The position numbers were made by a program, and so were the translations under genes. Positions 18,242 through 27,300 of a stretch of 64,000 nucleotides of DNA are shown here, piece by piece. The stretch is from Pseudoalteromonas distincta (lineage in GTDB: Bacteria > Pseudomonadota > Gammaproteobacteria > Enterobacterales > Alteromonadaceae), in NCBI RefSeq assembly GCF_000814675.1, contig NZ_JWIG01000015.1, positions 62,001 through 126,000 on the forward strand, given 5' to 3'. Each line of letters begins with the position of its first letter. The stretch's first letter is position 1. A model generated the notes under the pieces. The model was not told the origin of the DNA. It did not search any database and saw nothing but the letters and a program-made list of their open reading frames with translations.

Positions 18242-19345
18242 TTAGGCTATAAACTCATTTAAGTAAGTTGATTGAGTGATAACGGTTGAATCGTTATCGC
18301 TAACACATACTTTATTGCGTCCATTATTTTTAGCCTTATATAGCGCTGTATCAGCCCGCTCCAGTAGTTTTAGCACTGTATCGTCTTTTTGTATCGTTGC
18401 TAATCCAATACTTATAGTAAATGCTACATTTGTAACTGTGTTTTCGGCAATATACTTTCTCAGGTCATCGGCTTTTTTAGCGCTATCATTTAAAGAGGTG
18501 TTGGATAAAATAATAGTGAATTCTTCTCCGCCCCATCGCGCAATAAGTGCGTCATTTCCCATACGGCTTTTTAATATTTTTGCAAATTCAGTTAGCACGT
18601 TATCACCAACCAAATGCCCGTAGGTATCGTTTATATTTTTGAAGTGGTCTATATCGCAAATAAGTAAGCAATGTGGGGTTTTAAAAACGTCATTTTTAGC
18701 AATTAACTGTGATAATTCAAAATCAAATTTTTGCCTGTTATAAAGCCCCGTTAACTTATCGGTTTCTGCTAAGTGTTGAATTTCTAAGTTACGGATAGAT
18801 AATCTAGTGTATGCCGAAAACCGTGTTTTTTCGTAAAATCTAAAAATTAAAATATGAGCAAGGCTTACTTCTATAAAATTAAATAAAGAGCCTAAGCCAA
18901 TTGTTACAGTTTGCTGTTGTTGTAAATACACAAGATACGCACAAATAGCAAAAGCGACTGTACTAAATAGGCTTCCCCAGTTTCTTCCAACTAAAAAAAA
19001 GCTAAAAGGCGGGATCAACGTTGCCCAAAATAAAGAATGCGCATGTCCGCCTACAGAAATCACAAACATCATTATTAAGCTAACAACCATAAGGGCAACG
19101 GCCCATGCTGCTGCATTTACGTTGGCTGTTTTATTAAACCAAGTATAGATACCTAGTGATATAGTCAACCCTAAGGCATCAATTAAAGCAATGTCATAGC
19201 TTTCAAAGTAGAAAAGGTTGAGGAGTGTTAAAACTAAAAAATAACTCGTAGTTATTAGTAAAGAGTGGGCTATTAAACGAGTACGCCAAAAGTCTTTATG
19301 ATCTTTAGGGTATTGCGGAAACTCCTTATACCAAAAACCTAGCAT
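18242..19345 (-). CDS. membrane diguanylate cyclase (GGDEF)
   Basis: 367 residues. The N-terminal half (about 25-185) contains some six hydrophobic segments forming a membrane sensor of unknown ligand. The GGDEF domain (about 195-350) begins TDKLTGLYNRQKF and has the intact active-site motif WGGEEF near 283 and the magnesium-binding ICDIDHFKNINDTYGH. It should make cyclic di-GMP from two GTP at the inner membrane. The canonical RxxD inhibitory site before GGEEF is absent, so product inhibition may be lacking. It is convergent with the flavoprotein gene and not linked to a partner. Confidence 0.93.
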   Translation of the reverse strand: MLGFWYKEFPQYPKDHKDFWRTRLIAHSLLITTSYFLVLTLLNLFYFESYDIALIDALGLTISLGIYTWFNKTANVNAAAWAVALMVVSLIMMFVISVGGHAHSLFWATLIPPFSFFLVGRNWGSLFSTVAFAICAYLVYLQQQQTVTIGLGSLFNFIEVSLAHILIFRFYEKTRFSAYTRLSIRNLEIQHLAETDKLTGLYNRQKFDFELSQLIAKNDVFKTPHCLLICDIDHFKNINDTYGHLVGDNVLTEFAKILKSRMGNDALIARWGGEEFTIILSNTSLNDSAKKADDLRKYIAENTVTNVAFTISIGLATIQKDDTVLKLLERADTALYKAKNNGRNKVCVSDNDSTVITQSTYLNEFIA

Positions 19346-19526
19346 ACCAAATAATCCTTGAGTCCATTAATTTAAAGATTATTACCTATATAAGATTTTT
19401 ATTATAGCTTTTTAACTTTGATTAAAAGAGTATTGCAGGTTGGAAGTGAGTTATTTATATAAAAGCTTAACGGGTTAAACGCTAACCACGCTAAGCTTTA
19501 TAATAATTCAGGTTAGAGCTGAATAG

Positions 19527-20633
19527 TTAACTATTTATAGCAGGGCGATAATCACTCTTAACACCTGCGTAATTAGGGCCAAATATAGAAAGTCCTTTTG
19601 GTGTTGTAAACTCAACAGGTGCTGGCAAAATAATAACGGATACAGGCATACCTATTTCATAATTTGGGTTGGTGATTGGCGTACCCGCTTGTGTGTTTAG
19701 GCAACAAATTAAATCAGGGATGGTAACGTGTACTTCTTTATTTAAAAACGCAGCCATATTTTCGTTTTTAACCGTAATTTTATAACTGTTACCAGAAAAC
19801 TCGCCAGTACCAGCAAGCATAACTTCACCTATGGTAAAGCCTTCAAGTGTTTTAAATTCAAACTCACTAACAATTCCTTCAAACGCGACAAATCCATTAC
19901 CTTGCTCGGCAATTACATTAATAGTGTTTTCATTTGAGTTGTTGGCTTCACGCATGGCTCTTCCAAGCTTTAATGCTTTACTTATCGTGCCGTGAATAAC
20001 CGCATCTTTCATCTGTTCAATAGGAAGAATATGATCAATGGCCGCGATGTCGTTACGGCTTATTTTGGCAAGGGCACGCACTACGGTTTCAGCGCGTAAG
20101 TCATCCATAACGTTTTCACAAATAAAGCATTCGCCAAATTCGTTTGCGGTAATAATTGGTGCTGCGGGTAAATTATTTAAATAATAGGTTGAGTGGGTAA
20201 TTTCAGGAACAGCTCGTCCAGCAGGGTCGGCATCAATAATATAGCCGTCAAACATAGCCGCTAAATAAAACGATACCGCAGTGTTAGCGCCACCTAGTTC
20301 GCAACAAATCGTTCCGTAAATAGATTCTTTACCCATGTACTCAAGGGCGCGATCGTAGGCCGCTAAAATAGAATGCTTACCTGTACGTGGGAGATTAGCG
20401 TAAGCGCGCTCTTCCGTATCTGTTAGTGGCGAGATTGCCCCTAAAATATAAGGTGTGCATACAAGTTCGCCTGCGGGTACTTCATCTGCGCTAATAAGTT
20501 TAAACGTTTTACCTAGTGCAAGGGCTTCGTCAATGTAATTTATGCCTTCACTTAGCTCACCGCCACCACCGGTACCTAAAATGGCGCAGCCGTATAAAAT
20601 ATCAATTAGTTGTTCACGATTAAGAATTTGCAT
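19527..20633 (-). CDS. DUF917 / S-methyl-thiohydantoin desulfurase-like protein
   Basis: 368 residues with DUF917 hallmarks. ILYGCAILGTGGGGE stands at the N-terminus, ELGGANTA near 117 and DADPAGRAVPEITHSTYY near 140. LPAPVEFTTPKGLSIFGPNY lies at the C-terminus. The family has been described as S-methyl-thiohydantoin desulfurase and often lies beside hydantoinase genes and NCS1 permeases; that knowledge is general, and the substrate here is not shown. It lies 75 bases downstream of a TonB receptor gene on the same strand. A divergent Lrp-type regulator and a CodB-like permease lie beyond that receptor, so it is probably the enzyme of an uptake/catabolic unit. Confidence 0.8.
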   Translation of the reverse strand: MQILNREQLIDILYGCAILGTGGGGELSEGINYIDEALALGKTFKLISADEVPAGELVCTPYILGAISPLTDTEERAYANLPRTGKHSILAAYDRALEYMGKESIYGTICCELGGANTAVSFYLAAMFDGYIIDADPAGRAVPEITHSTYYLNNLPAAPIITANEFGECFICENVMDDLRAETVVRALAKISRNDIAAIDHILPIEQMKDAVIHGTISKALKLGRAMREANNSNENTINVIAEQGNGFVAFEGIVSEFEFKTLEGFTIGEVMLAGTGEFSGNSYKITVKNENMAAFLNKEVHVTIPDLICCLNTQAGTPITNPNYEIGMPVSVIILPAPVEFTTPKGLSIFGPNYAGVKSDYRPAINS

Positions 20634-20708
20634 GTGTGTATCGCTATTGGTTATCTAAAAAAAGAAGCTGCCTTAAGATTGTTTAAAGCAGCTATTTGAG
20701 AGTTGAAA

Positions 20709-22850
20709 TTAAAAGTCGTAGCTTAGCTCTACGCCGTAACTACGTGGTTTATTAGGTTGGCGCGCAAGTTCAGTAATCCCATCGCCATATAAAAATATAT
20801 CTTCAATGGCACGCTCATCAGTAAGGTTGTCTACGTAAACTTGCACTGTCCATTGCTCAGATTTAATGCCAACCCCGGCATTGAGGTAGGTGTAGCGTGA
20901 TGACTCTACATCTGGAATATCAATGCTGAAGGTTTTAGGCCCTTCTATTAATACCTCCGCGCGGGAAAACAGTGACCACTGGCCGTTTAATTGCGTATTA
21001 TGATTGGCCGATATGCTGTAGTTGTATTCAGGGACCCAAAACTGTGGTCTGCCAGTAAGCTCAGGGCGCAGTGCAAAGCTTTTTATTTCTGAATCAATAA
21101 TACCGGCGCTTAGGTTTATGCTTAAATTGCTGGTGGCTGCATAGGCCGCTTCTAGCTCTAAGCCTTTGGTTTGCACTTCATCAATTGATAGATTTTCGAG
21201 GGTGTATGTATCTACATTAAATTGCGTAAATTGAGCATCGTCTTGGTCAATAATAAACGCAGCTCCATTAAGGGTTAATTTGCTATCAAACAAAGACGTT
21301 TTAAAACCCATTTCGTAGCTATCAGACACTTCTTGGTTAAAGGTACGGCTAATTCCTTCTGCAGGCTCATTAAAGCCGCCACTTCTAAATCCGTGCGAAT
21401 AACCTGTATAAAGTAAAAAGTCATCCGTAACTTGGTATCCTAAAGTTACTTTTGGCTGTAGTTGGCTAAACGACTTTTTAGCGTAAGTATCTGTTTTATT
21501 AGTTGGGTCAAACGACTCGCGAGTATCGTGATCGTAACGTAGTGCGCCGGTTAGCTCTAACTGCGAGGTAATATCGTAGTTAAATTGCCCCGCAAAAGCC
21601 CACGCATCACTGCTGTTATTATCGATAATAGATAAGTAAGGTTCATCGTTTGCAAAGTCTTTACGGGTGAGTATTTGTGCATCCGTAAAGTCATCATAAA
21701 AAAGTACCGCAGTGTCTCGGTCGCGCTGTTGATAAAATGCCGACACAGACCATCTAAACTCCTGATCTGACTGAGATATAAAGCGAGACTCAACAGTTAA
21801 CGATTCAATGTCGTATAATCCCTCAGTACCAAACGGTGCTCTAAAAAAACCGTCTTCGTCAATAAAGGTTGCATCAGCTGAGTAGTCGCCATCGTAAAAA
21901 TGTTCATTTTCAGAATTGCTGTAAGCGGTAACAAATTCAAATTTACCTAAATCGTAATGTTGCGTCAGCTTAGCGCTTAGCTCATATACATCACGCTCAT
22001 CTTCGTTAATAATATTTTGTGAGGTATTAATAGAGAAGTCTTCAATGGTGTCATCGTTTACGCTTTGATAGTAAGCAAAACCTGCTTCGCTTGACGTGTA
22101 TTTACCTTTAAGGTTTATTGATGTGTCTTCAGTCAATTCAAATTCTAATTGCGAAAATACAGATTGTTCTTTTAATGGATCGGCTTTATCACCCGTGTAA
22201 GTATTTTTAATAAGGCCATCGGTATCTTTTATATAACCACCGGCTCTAAAATAAGCCGTGTTTTCATCATTTAACGACCCTGATACAACCGCATTTAGGT
22301 TATAGGTATTGCCGTTACCAATTGATCCTTTAACTCTACCTTCAAAGTCTTCAATAGGTTTTTTTGTCGTAACAATAACCGCGCCACCAATAGCGCCTCT
22401 ACCGTACAGTGCGCCTTGCGCGCCACGCATAACTTCAATGCGCTCAATATCTACTAAGTCTTGGTTAATAAACTCTAAATCGGGGGCGGTTACACCATCA
22501 ACAACAAACGCCAGTGGCGGATCGCCTACTTGCGGTGTAATTAACCCTCGAATAGTTATGCGCGCAAGGCCGGGTCTAAAGTTATCAAGTTGCGATAGAT
22601 TAGGCGTTAAATTAGCAACATCACGAAAGCTGGTAATACGAGATTTTTCAATCGTATCGGCGCTAAAGGCGGTAACAGAGTCAGGCACGTTTTGAATTGA
22701 CTCAACACGTCCTCGAGAGATAACAGAAATTTTTTCGATAGTGTTGGCTGTATTATTTTGTTCTTGTGCATTAACGTGTGACAAGCACGATAAACTCACC
22801 GCCGATGCTAAAAGCGTTTTATGGAATTTTGTTCTATTGTATCTGCTCAT
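20709..22850 (-). CDS. TonB-dependent outer-membrane receptor (DUF917 locus)
   Basis: 713 residues. The signal peptide ends near residue 28 (SHVNA before QEQNN). A TonB-box-like EKISVIS follows, then a plug domain (about 45-160) with VRG-type motifs ITIRGL, DGV and RIEVMRGAQGALYGRGAIGG. The 22-strand barrel ends GVELSYDF with the terminal phenylalanine typical of outer-membrane proteins. It would import a substrate across the outer membrane using TonB energy. The neighbours (DUF917 enzyme downstream, Lrp regulator divergent, CodB-type permease beyond) suggest a heterocyclic compound, not a siderophore. That is inference from context. Confidence 0.9.
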   Translation of the reverse strand: MSRYNRTKFHKTLLASAVSLSCLSHVNAQEQNNTANTIEKISVISRGRVESIQNVPDSVTAFSADTIEKSRITSFRDVANLTPNLSQLDNFRPGLARITIRGLITPQVGDPPLAFVVDGVTAPDLEFINQDLVDIERIEVMRGAQGALYGRGAIGGAVIVTTKKPIEDFEGRVKGSIGNGNTYNLNAVVSGSLNDENTAYFRAGGYIKDTDGLIKNTYTGDKADPLKEQSVFSQLEFELTEDTSINLKGKYTSSEAGFAYYQSVNDDTIEDFSINTSQNIINEDERDVYELSAKLTQHYDLGKFEFVTAYSNSENEHFYDGDYSADATFIDEDGFFRAPFGTEGLYDIESLTVESRFISQSDQEFRWSVSAFYQQRDRDTAVLFYDDFTDAQILTRKDFANDEPYLSIIDNNSSDAWAFAGQFNYDITSQLELTGALRYDHDTRESFDPTNKTDTYAKKSFSQLQPKVTLGYQVTDDFLLYTGYSHGFRSGGFNEPAEGISRTFNQEVSDSYEMGFKTSLFDSKLTLNGAAFIIDQDDAQFTQFNVDTYTLENLSIDEVQTKGLELEAAYAATSNLSINLSAGIIDSEIKSFALRPELTGRPQFWVPEYNYSISANHNTQLNGQWSLFSRAEVLIEGPKTFSIDIPDVESSRYTYLNAGVGIKSEQWTVQVYVDNLTDERAIEDIFLYGDGITELARQPNKPRSYGVELSYDF

Positions 22851-22928
22851 GTTATATGTCCTAATGTCACGACTAAGGTAATGTTTTTAACGTACAAACA
22901 TTGTCGCTTTTTCAGACAAAATAATATT

Positions 22929-23015
22929 TTGTAAAACCTCAAATGAGCACAAACATATTGTGAAAATACCTAACAGGCGCTAAGTTTTATGTACATTTTG
23001 ACAATAGGTTTACAA
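22929..23015. promoter_or_regulatory. spaced inverted repeat in the receptor/Lrp divergent promoter region
   Basis: TTGTAAAACCT (22929-22939) and AGGTTTACAA (23006-23015) are near-complementary, differing by one T, and separated by 66 bases in the divergent promoter region. Lrp-family octamers bind several sites with wrapping, so these are candidate sites for the adjacent regulator. The match could be chance in AT-rich DNA. Confidence 0.3.
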
Positions 23016-23045
23016 AATTAATTATTTTTCAATGTGAAACCAGTT

Positions 23046-23576
23046 ATGAAAAAAACGATAAAAATAGACAGATATAACCAAAAAATATTAGCAATAGTGC
23101 ATCTTACTGCCGATCTCACTAATGTAGAGTTAGCAGAGCGAGTAAACCTTTCTCCCAGCGCTTGTTTTCAACGCGTTAAAGCATTAAAAGAAGCTGGGTA
23201 TTTTCGTACATTTCATGCCGATATTAATCTTGAACAAATATGTGAGCATGTGTTTGCTTATATGGAATTTACTCTTGAGGACAATAATTTAGCTGCTAGG
23301 CGTAAATTTTTAGCTGAAATACACGATATCCCTGAAATAATGGATTGCATGCAGTTAAGTGGTGATATTGATTACATTTCGTTTTGTTGTTTTGCAGATA
23401 TTCAGGCGCTTAACGCAATGTGCGATAAGTTAACGGGCAGTAGTAATTATACGATTAAAAAATTAACCACACGTATCGTGCTTGAGCGAGCCAAGTTCTT
23501 TTTAGGCTACCCGCTTGAAAAGCTAAGATGGCGAGACGAAATGAAAATAGAAGAAGACGAACAAGGCGCTGATTAG
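23046..23576 (+). CDS. Lrp/AsnC-family transcription regulator
   Basis: 176 residues from ATG 23046; a GTG at 23034 would add four. Neither has a clear ribosome site. The N-terminal helix-turn-helix reads LTNVELAERVNLSPSACFQRVKALKEAGYF (residues about 23-52), the Lrp pattern. The C-terminal RAM/ligand-binding part contains LSGDIDYISFC near 110. Lrp/AsnC regulators sense amino acids or related small molecules. It is divergent from the TonB receptor and convergent with the CodB-like permease, so it is the likely local regulator of this set. It is slightly longer than usual, with an acidic C-terminal tail. Confidence 0.9.
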   Translation: MKKTIKIDRYNQKILAIVHLTADLTNVELAERVNLSPSACFQRVKALKEAGYFRTFHADINLEQICEHVFAYMEFTLEDNNLAARRKFLAEIHDIPEIMDCMQLSGDIDYISFCCFADIQALNAMCDKLTGSSNYTIKKLTTRIVLERAKFFLGYPLEKLRWRDEMKIEEDEQGAD

Positions 23577-23600
23577 CGCCTTGATTAGCGCCTTGATTAG
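23563..23600. repeat. 12-base tandem repeat and palindrome at the end of the Lrp gene
   Basis: GATTAGCGCCTT occurs twice in tandem (23571-23582, 23583-23594), followed by a third GATTAG. The first copy completes a palindrome AAGGCGCT-GATT-AGCGCCTT (23563-23582) that covers the stop codon. It may act as a hairpin between the convergent Lrp and permease genes. The extra copies look like a local duplication by slippage. Confidence 0.7.
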
Positions 23601-24878
23601 TTATAAGTGCTTATTAACTGGTTTTGGTTTAATTACCTTTACAAAAAAAGTATAAATAATTGCGGTTAAAATAATAGCATCAATAACGGTAATGCCACTC
23701 AATGACACGTTAAATATTGCCCCATTACACACAGCAAATGCCGCACCTACAAACCAAGCTGTAAATGCAGGTATAGAAAAGCGCGCGTTATTGGTAAGCG
23801 TACTGGCGTTGTACGCATCAGGCTTTATAAATAATGCATCAACAATAATAACGCCTGCAACGGGCACAAAAATATCTGACAAAAATGCTAAAAAGCTAAT
23901 AAACATATCTAAAATATTTATAAATGCGGCGCCAATTCCTACTAGCCCTAATAAAACAATAACCCACTTTTTATGCCAATGCGGAAAAGTTGCTTCTACA
24001 CTGAGTGCGGTACTGTATAAGTTTAGTGAATTTAAAATCCAACTTCCTGCAATCACAATAAAAAAAGCCGAAAATCCTAGGTTGAGCGCAAGCATTAAAC
24101 TGAGTATTTCGGTTTCTTGCATGGCGGCTGCTGCAAATACAGCTACAAAAATAACGAGCAGTTCAATAATCATATAAGCAATAAAAGAGGTGTATATGCC
24201 GCCACGTTTTTGTTTAGAAAAACGGGTTATATCGGGCAAGATAATTGCGCCAATAATAACGCCACCAACAATAGCGGCTACACCATCTTCAAGTGATAAG
24301 TCTGCCGACTTTTCTAAATTAATAAAATCAATAAATGGCATGTTATCTAATGCGCCAAATAGCATCATTGCGGTCACAACAGCTAAAATGGGGATCATAA
24401 TAGAGGCCAGTACATTAATAGCTTTAAATCCGTATAATGTGGTTATGAGCATGGCGCAGCCAGCAGCTATATCAATTGGCCACTCAGGCATAATAATATT
24501 AAATTCAGCGCTCAGTAGACGTACTACTGCATTCGAAAACAAGTCAATATTTACTCCAAACCAGCCAATTAATGACAAAGCAAAAGCTATATTTACAATG
24601 CCAGCACCTGCATTACCAAAGGCTATTTTCACTAACAGATAAGAGCTTAAGCGGCTTTTTACACCTATTGTGCCCATGGCACCGCCAATTACGGTTAAAA
24701 TGATAGATCCAATGACTAACGCCCAAAGTGTATTACTCACACTTGAACTTTGATGAATTTCTAAGCCGGTTATAAATGTGGGTAATGAAAAGCTTAGCAT
24801 TGCAGCAATTGCGGCAATACGTGGCCAAGCAACTTGTTCGCTTGTACATATGGCGTGGGGATCTTTCTCGTTGGGCAT
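23601..24878 (-). CDS. NCS1-family permease (CodB-like)
   Basis: 425 residues with about twelve hydrophobic segments and short loops. It resembles cytosine permease CodB and allied nucleobase:cation symporters. The N-terminus has the family-like PRIAAIAAMLSFSLPTFITGLE. Segment GSIILTVIGGAMGTIGVKSRLSSYLL and the later ILPDITRFSKQKRGGIY also fit NCS1 permeases. It would bring a nucleobase, hydantoin or similar ring compound across the inner membrane. With the TonB receptor and DUF917 protein next door it completes a two-membrane uptake route. The exact substrate cannot be read from the sequence. Confidence 0.85.
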   Translation of the reverse strand: MPNEKDPHAICTSEQVAWPRIAAIAAMLSFSLPTFITGLEIHQSSSVSNTLWALVIGSIILTVIGGAMGTIGVKSRLSSYLLVKIAFGNAGAGIVNIAFALSLIGWFGVNIDLFSNAVVRLLSAEFNIIMPEWPIDIAAGCAMLITTLYGFKAINVLASIMIPILAVVTAMMLFGALDNMPFIDFINLEKSADLSLEDGVAAIVGGVIIGAIILPDITRFSKQKRGGIYTSFIAYMIIELLVIFVAVFAAAAMQETEILSLMLALNLGFSAFFIVIAGSWILNSLNLYSTALSVEATFPHWHKKWVIVLLGLVGIGAAFINILDMFISFLAFLSDIFVPVAGVIIVDALFIKPDAYNASTLTNNARFSIPAFTAWFVGAAFAVCNGAIFNVSLSGITVIDAIILTAIIYTFFVKVIKPKPVNKHL

Positions 24879-25044
24879 TACCTGTTCTCTTATTTTTATA
24901 TCTTTAATATTACTATACGCTGCTGGCGTGCAAAATTTTCTATTATTGGTGTGGTATTCAAAAGATTAGGTTTAAAAAAATGGCTGTAAAAAAATATTAT
25001 TTTGTTAAGTTGATAGCCCTTTTTGAGGTGAATTAAATCCAGCG

Positions 25045-25070
25045 CAAAAAAAACCGCCAAACTGGCGGTT
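25045..25070 (-). terminator. intrinsic terminator of the epimerase-kinase-hydrolase operon
   Basis: On the minus strand AACCGCCA-GTT-TGGCGGTT is followed by a run of eight T. It lies 40 bases past the stop of the AGE-family gene. Confidence 0.92.
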
Positions 25071-25110
25071 AAAAGGTCTACACAACACTGTAAAAGTTAT
25101 GACTACATAG

Positions 25111-26310
25111 TTACTTTAATAGCTCGATCACATCAAAACAGGCGCCCATTGTATGGTAATCAGTTTTACCTATTGGGCTTTTCATCGTGTCTATTTTTTT
25201 ATTGTCAGCGGTTAAAATTCTAAACCAGGCTCCGTATTTATGATCAACTAAATGCTGCCACGAATACTGCCAAATTTTGTCATACCATTGCTGATATTTT
25301 TCATCCCCTGTTGCTTGATAAAGATACGCTGCACAACACAGAGTTTCGGCTTGCACCCAAAAGTACTTATCGTCATCGCAAATAGTTTTATCAGGAGCAA
25401 AGCCGTAGCAAATACCGCCGTGTTTTTTATCCCATGCTACATTTATTGAGTTATCAAATAAGGCTTGAGCGCGTTCAATAAGCCATTTTTGTGGCTTATG
25501 CTTATTTAAAAACATAAGCAGTTTTGACCACTCTGTTTGATGGCCAGGTTGAAAGCCCCACGGACGAAATAAATTTTTAGGATCGTCTTTGTTGTACTCT
25601 AAATCGACCTGCCAATTTATATCGTAATGCTCCCAGATTAATCCGCCCATTAAATTAGCTTGGCGGTTAACCATGTTGTCGGCAAGTGTGAGCGCACGGT
25701 TTAAAAATATTTCGTCTTTTGTGGCTTCATAGGCGGCAATAAGTGCTTCACAAGTATGCATGTTGGCATTTTGGCCGCGGTATGAATCACATTTTGTGAA
25801 GTCGCTGTTATGCTGATCTTTATATAAACCGGCTTTTGCATCCCAAAAATGTGTTTCCATTGTTTGAAATGTATCGTTTAGGTATTCGCGCGCCTCTATA
25901 ACACCTGCGCGATATGCCCAGCTGTACGCTAAAATAACAAATGCAAAGCCATAGCAATGATTGGTGTTATCAAGCACGGTGGCTTGGCCGTTTTCAACTT
26001 TTAATAACCAGTTGTAGCCACCTGTTTGCTCAACAAGGTGATGCTTACGAATAAACTCAATCCCCGATTTAACACGGTTTAGGTACTTTTCGTCATTAAA
26101 GGTTTGGTACGCACGCGCATAGTTAAATACAAAGCGAGTAGAGCTTACTAAGTGGCGCGTGTGTTTATCAAACACCTCACCGTTATCAGAAAAGTTTTGG
26201 TAAAAACCACCGTGTTCATCGTCAATATTTGGCTCATAAAACGCTAGTGTGTCGCTAATGTGCTGCGTTAAAAATTCACGGCTTTTAAAGTTATCAGGTG
26301 TGCTTTTCAT
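25111..26310 (-). CDS. AGE-family sugar isomerase, probable D-mannose isomerase
   Basis: 399 residues of the N-acylglucosamine 2-epimerase/YihS superfamily, an (alpha/alpha)6 barrel. Candidate catalytic and binding residues: RxxxS-type TRHLVSSTRF at 51-60, His185 (NANMHTCEA), His257 and Glu260 (PGHQTEW), Glu322 (WVQAETL) and His386 (KTDYHTMGA). The spacing resembles mannose isomerases (YihS/ManI type). It should convert mannose to fructose in the cytoplasm. The fructokinase gene upstream overlaps it by 4 bases, which makes fructose the sensible product. Last gene of the operon hydrolase-kinase-isomerase. A cellobiose or glucosamine epimerase activity is possible but fits the neighbours less well. 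Confidence 0.85.
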   Translation of the reverse strand: MKSTPDNFKSREFLTQHISDTLAFYEPNIDDEHGGFYQNFSDNGEVFDKHTRHLVSSTRFVFNYARAYQTFNDEKYLNRVKSGIEFIRKHHLVEQTGGYNWLLKVENGQATVLDNTNHCYGFAFVILAYSWAYRAGVIEAREYLNDTFQTMETHFWDAKAGLYKDQHNSDFTKCDSYRGQNANMHTCEALIAAYEATKDEIFLNRALTLADNMVNRQANLMGGLIWEHYDINWQVDLEYNKDDPKNLFRPWGFQPGHQTEWSKLLMFLNKHKPQKWLIERAQALFDNSINVAWDKKHGGICYGFAPDKTICDDDKYFWVQAETLCCAAYLYQATGDEKYQQWYDKIWQYSWQHLVDHKYGAWFRILTADNKKIDTMKSPIGKTDYHTMGACFDVIELLK

Positions 26311-27284
26311 AGTTCGCTCCTAAAATCGTGTAGAGACTTTTGGTTAGGTAGGGAGTTAAATGCCCCTTTGTAAGATGCGGCATGGGCACCACATAACGAA
26401 GCAAATTCAAAAATAGTTGTTAGTATTTCAGGCGTGTTGCAAAGCTCGCTAAAAGAGCTGGGTGTCAGGTTTTGTAAGCCTAGTTGATATAGCAGTCCAC
26501 CTACAAACGCATCTCCTGCAGCGGTGGCATCAACCATAGTAACCTTTTTAGGGTGAAGCGTTTGCTTGGCATTTTTTGTATACCAATGCATAGGGTTGCC
26601 TGCATCGGTAACTACAAATAGCTCACAACCGTTATTAAGTGTTTGGGCAATAAACTCATCGCTCGATTGCTCACCCGCTAAGTATTCAAGCTCTTCTTTT
26701 GAGGCTTTAATAATTGAGCAGTCTTTTAATAACGGTAAAATATGCTCGCGAGGGTTGGCATCGCTTGGCCATAAATTGAGGCGCAAGTTAATATCAAAGC
26801 TCACAATTGAGTTATTTTGTTTTGCAAATTTAACACCGTAAGCGGTGGTGTTTCTGATGTTTTTGTCGGTTAATGTGTTTGAACAAATATGAAAAATATC
26901 GCATTGCTCAAACCATTCGCGACTAAAGTCATCGTTACTAAAGTGCAAATCGGCGGTGTTATCACGGTAAAACTCAAACGTGCGATCGCCATCGTTATCG
27001 AGTGATACAAACGCGAGAGCTGTTTTTGCTTGGTTGGTAAAACGCATAAAGTCGGTTTTTACACCTTGCTCTTTTAATGCATTATGTAAAAAGTCGCCAA
27101 AGCTATCAGTGCTTAGCATTCCTGCAAAGTAGGCATTACCGCCTAGCTTTGCAATGGCAACGCTTACGTTTGCAGGCGCACCGCCTGCAAACTTTGTAAA
27201 CGCTTCGTGTTCGTTGCTGTTTTGGCTCAATTTATTTGAAAGTAAATCAACCAGTACTTCACCAAAGCATATTGTGTGTTTCAT
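26307..27284 (-). CDS. PfkB-family fructokinase
   Basis: 325 residues. The PfkB first signature region FAGGAPANVSVAIAKLGGNAYF lies near 32-52. The second, VDATAAGDAFVGGLLYQLG near 250-268, contains the catalytic aspartate in AAGD. The N-terminal FGEVLVDLL is typical of bacterial fructokinases. It should phosphorylate fructose to fructose-6-phosphate with ATP. The gene lies between the GH63 hydrolase (16 bases upstream) and the mannose isomerase-like gene (4-base overlap), so all three are co-transcribed. Substrate is inferred from family and from its coupling to the isomerase. Confidence 0.88.
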   Translation of the reverse strand: MKHTICFGEVLVDLLSNKLSQNSNEHEAFTKFAGGAPANVSVAIAKLGGNAYFAGMLSTDSFGDFLHNALKEQGVKTDFMRFTNQAKTALAFVSLDNDGDRTFEFYRDNTADLHFSNDDFSREWFEQCDIFHICSNTLTDKNIRNTTAYGVKFAKQNNSIVSFDINLRLNLWPSDANPREHILPLLKDCSIIKASKEELEYLAGEQSSDEFIAQTLNNGCELFVVTDAGNPMHWYTKNAKQTLHPKKVTMVDATAAGDAFVGGLLYQLGLQNLTPSSFSELCNTPEILTTIFEFASLCGAHAASYKGAFNSLPNQKSLHDFRSEL

Positions 27285-27300
27285 GATCTTGCCTTAGTTA

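Noticed and set aside
23692..24642. Two open frames antisense to the CodB-like permease
   Set aside because: They mirror the hydrophobic codon pattern of the permease and have no ribosome site or recognisable motif.
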